Of a DNA stretch of 64,000 bases, positions 59,048-64,000 are shown piece after piece. Origin of the DNA: Firmicutes bacterium TM09-10 (GTDB taxonomy: Bacteria; Bacillota; Clostridia; Lachnospirales; Lachnospiraceae). The translations under genes and the position numbers were made by a program. Numbering within the stretch: position 1 is the first letter of the stretch; each line of letters opens with the position of its first letter. The notes below the pieces were generated by a model. That model was not told the DNA's origin. It saw nothing but the letters and a program-made list of their open reading frames with translations, and did not search any database. Location of the stretch: positions 69,248 through 133,247 of the forward strand of contig QUKC01000010.1 in assembly GCA_003481005.1 (NCBI GenBank), in the 5' to 3' direction.

Positions 59048-60595
59048 TTATTTTGTTTGCAGCCGGGTAAGGATGCTGCTTATATCCATCATCTTTTCGA
59101 CTGCAGTAAACGCAACGTTCTCTCCATCGTGGATGAGACTCCAGGTTTCTCCATATGCCCTCTTTTCAAGAAGCTCCGAAAGAAGGAAGGTCGAGGTCGC
59201 TCTCTTTGTAGCGAAAATAATTCTTCTCACGCCCTGTTTCCTGAGTGCTTCGATGTCCACCATTTTTCCCGTCAGCATGGCAAAATCGGAATCCGTCGCA
59301 ATTGCCAGCACGTCTTTCTTCTGCGCAGTACAGAAAATCATGTCTTTTCCGTCCTGACCTACTACCTGATAAAAATGTCCTTGTACGGGAGCCTTGTATC
59401 CTGTGCTTTTTCCATTTCCCTGTACCGGCTCTGATGCAGATGTCTGCATTCTGTATTCCACAGGTGCTCCGGTTTTACCGGGAGATGACGGCTCCGGCTG
59501 AACAAGCGAGCCAAATGTAGTGCTTGTCGGTTCATCCTTTGTCATATCCGCACCGGGTGCGTAATATTCAATTTTACCTGTCGTCAGGTTGGATGTAGCC
59601 GGCTCTGTCTCCGCACCGTTAACAGGAATGAATGATCCGGTATCTCCATTATGGCGGCCGCCGTTACCGATTCCTGCGCCTGCTCCATCCCATTCATCTG
59701 TCAAGCCGCCTTGTACCTTCAGCGTTGCATCTCCTGAAACGGTGATCTTTTCTCCCTCTTTTCGTAAGCCTCCGCCGATGCCTGCTCCATTGGTGCCGCC
59801 GGCAGCTGTAACCTCGCCGCCGGTGATGGTGATGTTTTTGCCATTGCCCTGGTTGCCTCCGCCAATGCCTGCCCCATAATCTCCGCCGGTAGCTGTGACT
59901 TTGCCGCCGGCGATGTTGATATCATTGCCGTCTTTATAGTTGCCTCCGCCAATGCCCGCTGCGCCATTGCCGCCGGTAGCTGTGACCTTTCCGCCGGTGA
60001 TGGTGATATCATTGCCATTGCCATAGTAGCCTCCACCGATGCCCGCTCCATGGCTGCCACCGGTAGCTGTGATCTCGCCGCCGGTGATGGTGATGTTTTT
60101 GCCATTGCCTTGGTCGTCTCCGCCAATACCAGCCCCATAATCTCCGCCGGTGGCGATCAGCTTGCCGTTTGCATTTTCATCCGTAAGGGTCAGTTTACCG
60201 TCTTGGCTCTTTTCCAGACCGGCATGATACCTACCACTCTTAAGGGTATTTGTGCCATCCAGCTCGATGTTTACATTGCCTTTTCCGCCTGTGGAAACAG
60301 CAGCGCCGCTTGTGTCGATATTTACATTGGAGATCGTCACGTTTGCGGTCGCATTCTCGGACGCATTGATCGTGATGGTGTTACTCGTCTCCGCAGAACT
60401 ATTGCGCTGCGTAATCACAGGAGCCTCATCCGGTACGGCAGAGCCGCTGCCCTGCGTTACCGTCTGTCCGGAATTGTCTGCGTTTACCGTAACGCTGCCA
60501 TCCTCCAGATACCAGTTGGCGGCATAGGTTGTCATGGGCAGGCTTACGCTCATGACCAGCGCGATTATACTTGCTGTCAGCCTTTTTCTCTTCAT
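59048..60595 (-). CDS. Secreted repeat protein, array member 1
   Basis: Exported protein of 515 residues. A signal peptide (LTASIIALVMSVSLPMTTYA, cut before ANW) leads to a conserved head (WYLEDGSVTVNADNSGQTVT), then five repeats of about 27 residues with the pattern GAGIGGGxxGNGxxITITGG and ATGG, a proline-rich linker, and a conserved C-terminal domain (YKAPVQGHFYQVVGQDGKDM to SSILTRLQTK). The repeats probably form a beta solenoid, as in cell-surface carbohydrate-binding families. No LPxTG or membrane anchor is seen. GGGAGGAAAC precedes the ATG. It follows the esterase gene by 42 bases. Confidence 0.85.
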   Translation of the reverse strand: MKRKRLTASIIALVMSVSLPMTTYAANWYLEDGSVTVNADNSGQTVTQGSGSAVPDEAPVITQRNSSAETSNTITINASENATANVTISNVNIDTSGAAVSTGGKGNVNIELDGTNTLKSGRYHAGLEKSQDGKLTLTDENANGKLIATGGDYGAGIGGDDQGNGKNITITGGEITATGGSHGAGIGGGYYGNGNDITITGGKVTATGGNGAAGIGGGNYKDGNDINIAGGKVTATGGDYGAGIGGGNQGNGKNITITGGEVTAAGGTNGAGIGGGLRKEGEKITVSGDATLKVQGGLTDEWDGAGAGIGNGGRHNGDTGSFIPVNGAETEPATSNLTTGKIEYYAPGADMTKDEPTSTTFGSLVQPEPSSPGKTGAPVEYRMQTSASEPVQGNGKSTGYKAPVQGHFYQVVGQDGKDMIFCTAQKKDVLAIATDSDFAMLTGKMVDIEALRKQGVRRIIFATKRATSTFLLSELLEKRAYGETWSLIHDGENVAFTAVEKMMDISSILTRLQTK

Positions 60596-60637
60596 TGGGT
60601 TTCCTCCCTCTTTTCCTCTGATATCCTTCTATAAAAT

Positions 60638-61711
60638 TTACCGGAAAATCATCTGTGCGAAGTCTGCAAAGCATGGTCTCCACACATTCCAGTCATGTCC
60701 TCCATGATAAATTTTTCTGGTTTCCCGGACACCTTTTGTCTGGATAATTTCATCCTCCTCCAGAAACCTCGGAAGAAACCAGTCCTCATCTCCAATGCAG
60801 CGGAAAAACGTATGAAAATAGGTATTGAAGGCCGCATCATCCATTGCCTTTAAATAAGACTGCCCGCCTGACTTTGGAACAATTCCGTCATGTTCTTCAT
60901 CTCCTACTATCCTGTCTCTTAAAAAGCCGGAGAAAATACCAACCTCGCTGAACAGCTCCGGGTGTGCACATATTGTACGGGTTGTCTGTACAGAACCCAT
61001 GGACAGTCCTGCCATACCTCTTTTTTCCTTGCTTCCGCCAAACTGATATTTTTTCTCTATCATCGGAAGGATTTCCTCTACCAGCATCTGCCCATAAAGC
61101 GCACGGTTCAGTTTAAGCTCTCCGTCGATTCGCTGCTTTACCATGCCATTTCCCATAACGATCGCAAAGGGCTTGATTTTTCCTGCCGCGATCAGATTAT
61201 CCATCAAAAAATTCACTTTCCCTGTGGTTGACCAGGAAATCTCGCTCTCTCCAAATCCGTGCTGCAAATACAGAACCGGAAGCCCTGCAGACGGTACACA
61301 TGGCGGAAGATATACGATCAGCTTTTCCCAGTTATCAGAAATTTGGGATTTATAAAATTCCCGGGTCAGTGTTCCGTGGGGAACATCCCGAAGCTCAAAT
61401 AAACCTTCTTCATCCGGCAGCTCAATATAGTTATACGGACGACAGTAGCCATGTGCGATGGGAAGATCCGGGCTAAGAACCTCCTGACCATCTACACAGA
61501 TCTGCACGTAATTCACAGCCGTGGAAAATGGCAGTTCCAAAATCCACTTTTTCCCTGTTTTCGTAAACGGATAAAGCTTTTCTCCCCACTTCATGGAGAG
61601 CTCTTTGGCATTTTCGCAGTCCAACTGCAAAAATGTCTTTCCGTCTTTTCTTATGAGTGTGCCATTTTGCCCCAAAGCTTCCAGCTTCCGCTGTAAAATA
61701 ATTTCTTCCAT
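60638..61711 (-). CDS. Esterase, ferulate/acetyl xylan esterase-like (esterase D family)
   Basis: Alpha/beta hydrolase of 357 residues. Residues 1-125 are a beta domain of the CBM48/Ig type seen before such esterases; the catalytic part has LPVLYLQHGFGESEISWS, the nucleophile in RGMAGLSMGSVQTTR and the histidine in YHGGHDWNVWRPCF. There is no signal peptide, so it works inside the cell, possibly on imported feruloylated or acetylated oligosaccharides. ATG at 61711 follows GAGGGAG. It lies between two secreted repeat proteins; a 57-base remnant of another copy is at 58953. Confidence 0.88.
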   Translation of the reverse strand: MEEIILQRKLEALGQNGTLIRKDGKTFLQLDCENAKELSMKWGEKLYPFTKTGKKWILELPFSTAVNYVQICVDGQEVLSPDLPIAHGYCRPYNYIELPDEEGLFELRDVPHGTLTREFYKSQISDNWEKLIVYLPPCVPSAGLPVLYLQHGFGESEISWSTTGKVNFLMDNLIAAGKIKPFAIVMGNGMVKQRIDGELKLNRALYGQMLVEEILPMIEKKYQFGGSKEKRGMAGLSMGSVQTTRTICAHPELFSEVGIFSGFLRDRIVGDEEHDGIVPKSGGQSYLKAMDDAAFNTYFHTFFRCIGDEDWFLPRFLEEDEIIQTKGVRETRKIYHGGHDWNVWRPCFADFAQMIFR

Positions 61712-61771
61712 TTTGTCTCCCTCTTTTTTTGTCCTATCGGTTTTCAAATACCGGTACCTGTTATATCCGTT

Positions 61772-63742
61772 TTATTTTGTTTGCAGCCGGGTAAGGATAC
61801 TGCTTATATCCATCATCTTTTCGACTGCAGTAAACGCAACGTTCTCTCCATCGTGGATGAGGCTCCAGATTTCTCCGTATGCCCTCTTTTCAAGAAGCTC
61901 CGAAAGAAGGAAGGTGGAGGTTGCTCTCTTTGTGGCGAAGATAATCCTTCTCACGCCCTGTTTTCTGAGCGCTTCGATGTCTTCCATTTTTCCCGTCAGC
62001 ATGGCAAAATCGGAATCCGTTGCAATTGCCAGCACGTCTTTCTTCTGCGCAGTACAGAAAATCATGTCTTTTCCGTCCTGACCTACTACCTGATAAAAAT
62101 GTCCTTGTACGGGAGCCTTGTATCCTGTGCTTTTTCCATTTCCCTGTACCGGCTCTGATGCAAATGTCTGCATTCTGTATTCCACAGGTGCTGCGGTTTC
62201 ACCGGGAGATGTCGGCTCCGGTACTACCAGCGTTCCGATCGGAAGTTCCATTTCGCTTCCGTCAATCTTGATTATGCAGGTTACCGGATAGCTTCCGGGG
62301 GCAACAGGTACAGTTTCGCTGCCATTGTAGAGAACCTTTTCTACGCTGCCCGCGCCGGTTGCTTCTGCCTTAAAAATTCCATTTTCCATCCTGATATCCA
62401 GCTCCGTCAGGTTTGTCGGGTTTCCTTCGCTGTCCAGGTGCATATTGACGTACTGCTTCAGTGCTTCTGTGTCACTTCCGTTCAGGCTGTTGATTGTTAC
62501 GTCCGGTCCAAGGATATAATGTCCCTTACTGCTATTATGGTTGGAGTCTTGCCCGTCACCAATATAGCCGATACGGTTCGAAAGAACATTTCCTGCATCA
62601 TCTACCATTCCGGTGTTCACAATGGCGTTGCCGACAATGATAATCTTTCCTGTCATATCCCATTCATCCTCTGAACCGATGGCTGCGCCCTGATTTCCGG
62701 CGTAGGCAGTGACCTTTGCATGATCCCGAATGATGATGATGCCGTTCATATTCTCACCATCTGAAGAGCCAATTCCGCAGCCTTCATCCGAGCCTGCAGC
62801 AATCACAGCAGCATTTCCGCCTATGGTAACTGTCCCGGTAAAATCCCCATCATCTCCAGTGCCGATACCGGAGCCGTCAGAACCATTGTGATCTCCGCCT
62901 GCTTTGGCAGTAACCCTTGCGTTTCCATCCATGGTGATACTGCCTGTGAAATTGCCGTCATCTCCGGTGCCGATGCCCGCGCTGCCTTCAGCACCGGTTG
63001 CCGAAACCTGTGCATTCCCGCCAATCATAATGTTACCACTTAGGTTACCATCATCGCCGGAGCCAATGCCCGCACCCCTGTCATTACTGGATACTTCAAC
63101 CTGCGCATTTCCGTCAATGACAATGTTTCCGGACATTTCCCCATTTTCGCCGGTGCCAATGCCTGCTCCGTCTCCGCCGCAGTCCGGTGCTATATTGTCA
63201 TCTGTTTTTACGGTTGCATCTCCTGTAATATGGATGCTGCCGGACATGTCCTCCTTCTCATGGCTGCCGATTTTGGCATTATGGTTATAGCCAAAAGGCT
63301 CATCCTGAATCTCGGCCTTCAGAGAACCGCTTCCGTTTATGGTAACATTGCCATCCGAAACATGCAGTGCAGAGCCGGTTTCAGAGAAGATCTTGTTGTC
63401 TCCCTCCAGTGTAATGTTGGCACTGGAACTTCCCTTCACATCAATCGCATCATTGCTGCTTTTGATATTGATATCCTTAATGGTCACATTTGCAGCTGCA
63501 TTATCAGACGTGGATATCGCAATTGTGTTTCCTGTCTCTACAGAGCTCTCCCGCTGCGTAATCACAGGAGCCTCATCCGGCACAGCCGATCCGCCGCCCT
63601 GCGTTACCGTCTGTCCGGAATTGTCTGCGTTTACCGTAACGCTGCCATCCTCCAGATACCAGTTGGCGGCATAGGTTGTCATGGGCAGGCTTACGCTCAT
63701 GACCAGGGCGATCATACTTGCTGTCAGCTTTTTTCTCTTCAT
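61772..63742 (-). CDS. Secreted repeat protein, array member 2
   Basis: Exported protein of 656 residues. Signal peptide and head are almost the same as in member 1 (one residue change in WYLEDGSVTVNADNSGQTVT and its neighbours), and the C-terminal 140 residues differ at about five positions. The middle is different: seven or eight units of about 33 residues with GAGIGTGxxGxxSGxIxIxGNAxV. An extra beta domain with a VLYNGSETVPVAPGSYPVTC segment lies before the linker. GGGAGG precedes the ATG; the start at 63763 would swallow it. No anchor motif is visible. Confidence 0.85.
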   Translation of the reverse strand: MKRKKLTASMIALVMSVSLPMTTYAANWYLEDGSVTVNADNSGQTVTQGGGSAVPDEAPVITQRESSVETGNTIAISTSDNAAANVTIKDINIKSSNDAIDVKGSSSANITLEGDNKIFSETGSALHVSDGNVTINGSGSLKAEIQDEPFGYNHNAKIGSHEKEDMSGSIHITGDATVKTDDNIAPDCGGDGAGIGTGENGEMSGNIVIDGNAQVEVSSNDRGAGIGSGDDGNLSGNIMIGGNAQVSATGAEGSAGIGTGDDGNFTGSITMDGNARVTAKAGGDHNGSDGSGIGTGDDGDFTGTVTIGGNAAVIAAGSDEGCGIGSSDGENMNGIIIIRDHAKVTAYAGNQGAAIGSEDEWDMTGKIIIVGNAIVNTGMVDDAGNVLSNRIGYIGDGQDSNHNSSKGHYILGPDVTINSLNGSDTEALKQYVNMHLDSEGNPTNLTELDIRMENGIFKAEATGAGSVEKVLYNGSETVPVAPGSYPVTCIIKIDGSEMELPIGTLVVPEPTSPGETAAPVEYRMQTFASEPVQGNGKSTGYKAPVQGHFYQVVGQDGKDMIFCTAQKKDVLAIATDSDFAMLTGKMEDIEALRKQGVRRIIFATKRATSTFLLSELLEKRAYGEIWSLIHDGENVAFTAVEKMMDISSILTRLQTK

Positions 63743-63799
63743 TGGGTTTCCTCCCTCTTTCACCGTCTATTGTTCTGTTGCATTGATTTTAAACTTCGT

Positions 63800-64000
63800 T
63801 TACAGCCGGGTAAGAATACTGCTTATATCCATCTTCTTTTCTACTGCAGTAAACGCAACGTTCTCTCCATCGTGGATGAGGCTCCAGATTTCTCCGTATG
63901 CCCTCTTTTCAAGAAGCTCCGAAACAAGGAAGGTCGAGGTTGCTCTCTTTGTAGCGAAAATAATCCTTCTCACGCCCTGTTTTCTGAGCGCTTCGATGTC
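63800..64000 (-). CDS. Secreted repeat protein, array member 3 (C-terminal end only)
   Basis: The last 66 codons of a third member run to the window edge: DIEALRKQGVRRIIFATKRA, then a segment matching TSTFLLSELLEKRAYGE with V for L, and SSILTRL. It stops three residues before members 1 and 2 (TRL then stop instead of TRLQTK). It lies only 57 bases upstream of member 2, without an esterase between. Confidence 0.85.
   Translation of the reverse strand, partial: DIEALRKQGVRRIIFATKRATSTFLVSELLEKRAYGEIWSLIHDGENVAFTAVEKKMDISSILTRL

Noticed and set aside
59700..60200. Direct repeats as a CRISPR array
   Set aside because: The repeats are in frame and encode GAGIGGG units of a secreted protein; there are no equal-length unique spacers.
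62700..63200. Repeat-rich DNA as a non-coding satellite
   Set aside because: It is an uninterrupted reading frame of degenerate 33-residue units with a signal peptide upstream.

Overview
The window looks like chromosomal DNA of a gut-type Clostridia bacterium, most likely family Lachnospiraceae. The grounds are strong AGGAGG-type ribosome binding sites, a T-box leader on ileS, a lysine riboswitch, SEC-C methionine aminopeptidase, two DegV proteins, high-molecular-weight rubredoxin, anaerobic-type sulfatase, many carbohydrate genes and the near absence of oxygen-dependent enzymes. The species cannot be named from the sequence alone. No rRNA, tRNA or CRISPR array was seen.

Layout. (1) 1-4770: a LacI-controlled locus holding the start of a peptide/opine-type ABC permease, a LacI regulator, a SnoaL-like protein, a sugar O-acetyltransferase and a two-gene pair matching the alpha (TIM-barrel) and beta (DUF6379) subunits of C-glycoside deglycosidases. 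Repeated TTTCAT/ATGAAA half-sites lie at three of its promoters. (2) 4793-19976: housekeeping and transport: map, an ABC-F protein, a MATE pump, ileS with a T-box, a small HEAT protein, a CLC-F-like channel behind a MITE-like element, a UMF1-type MFS protein, pncB and degV. (3) 20028-24600: a Gfo/Idh/MocA dehydrogenase, the scar of a deleted sugar ABC transporter operon and an IS607-family element with TnpA serine recombinase and TnpB. (4) 24836-32400: a GGDEF-AraC operon, a GH31-like protein that lacks its catalytic barrel, a membrane protein, nth, fRMsr and an AlbA_2/Schlafen-like ATPase. (5) 32404-38021: galE plus a sugar nucleotidyltransferase, an MBL hydrolase, and a PlsC/glycosyltransferase pair suggesting glycolipid synthesis. 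(6) 38022-41324: a long non-coding stretch with hairpins and a candidate small RNA, then an HPr-like protein without the catalytic histidine, a second degV and a MraY-like enzyme. (7) 41445-50357: a very large cytosolic hybrid kinase with a degenerate HD-GYP domain, a LOG-family protein, flavodoxin, sulfatase, and a lysine-riboswitch-controlled NhaC transporter. (8) 50528-58778: pgi, a type B carboxylesterase, ldh, rubredoxin/flavin reductase under a 29-bp Fur/PerR-like palindrome, a lipoprotein, a YunG-like protein and a PAP2 phosphatase. (9) 58881-64000: a tandem family of secreted repeat proteins with nearly identical ends and different middles, interleaved with an esterase and the scar of a second esterase copy.

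Several families of short interspersed hairpin repeats are spread between genes: a 44-bp hairpin (three full copies and one half), a 92-bp element (two inverted copies at 95 percent identity), a 210-bp MITE-like element, and a hairpin whose core is conserved while its stems covary. The most interesting parts are the C-glycoside deglycosidase-like locus with its shared operator code, the modular secreted-protein array at the right end, the free-standing promoter-to-terminator small RNA unit at 38332-38504, and the barrel-less GH31 protein next to an AraC regulator with a shared 25-bp site.
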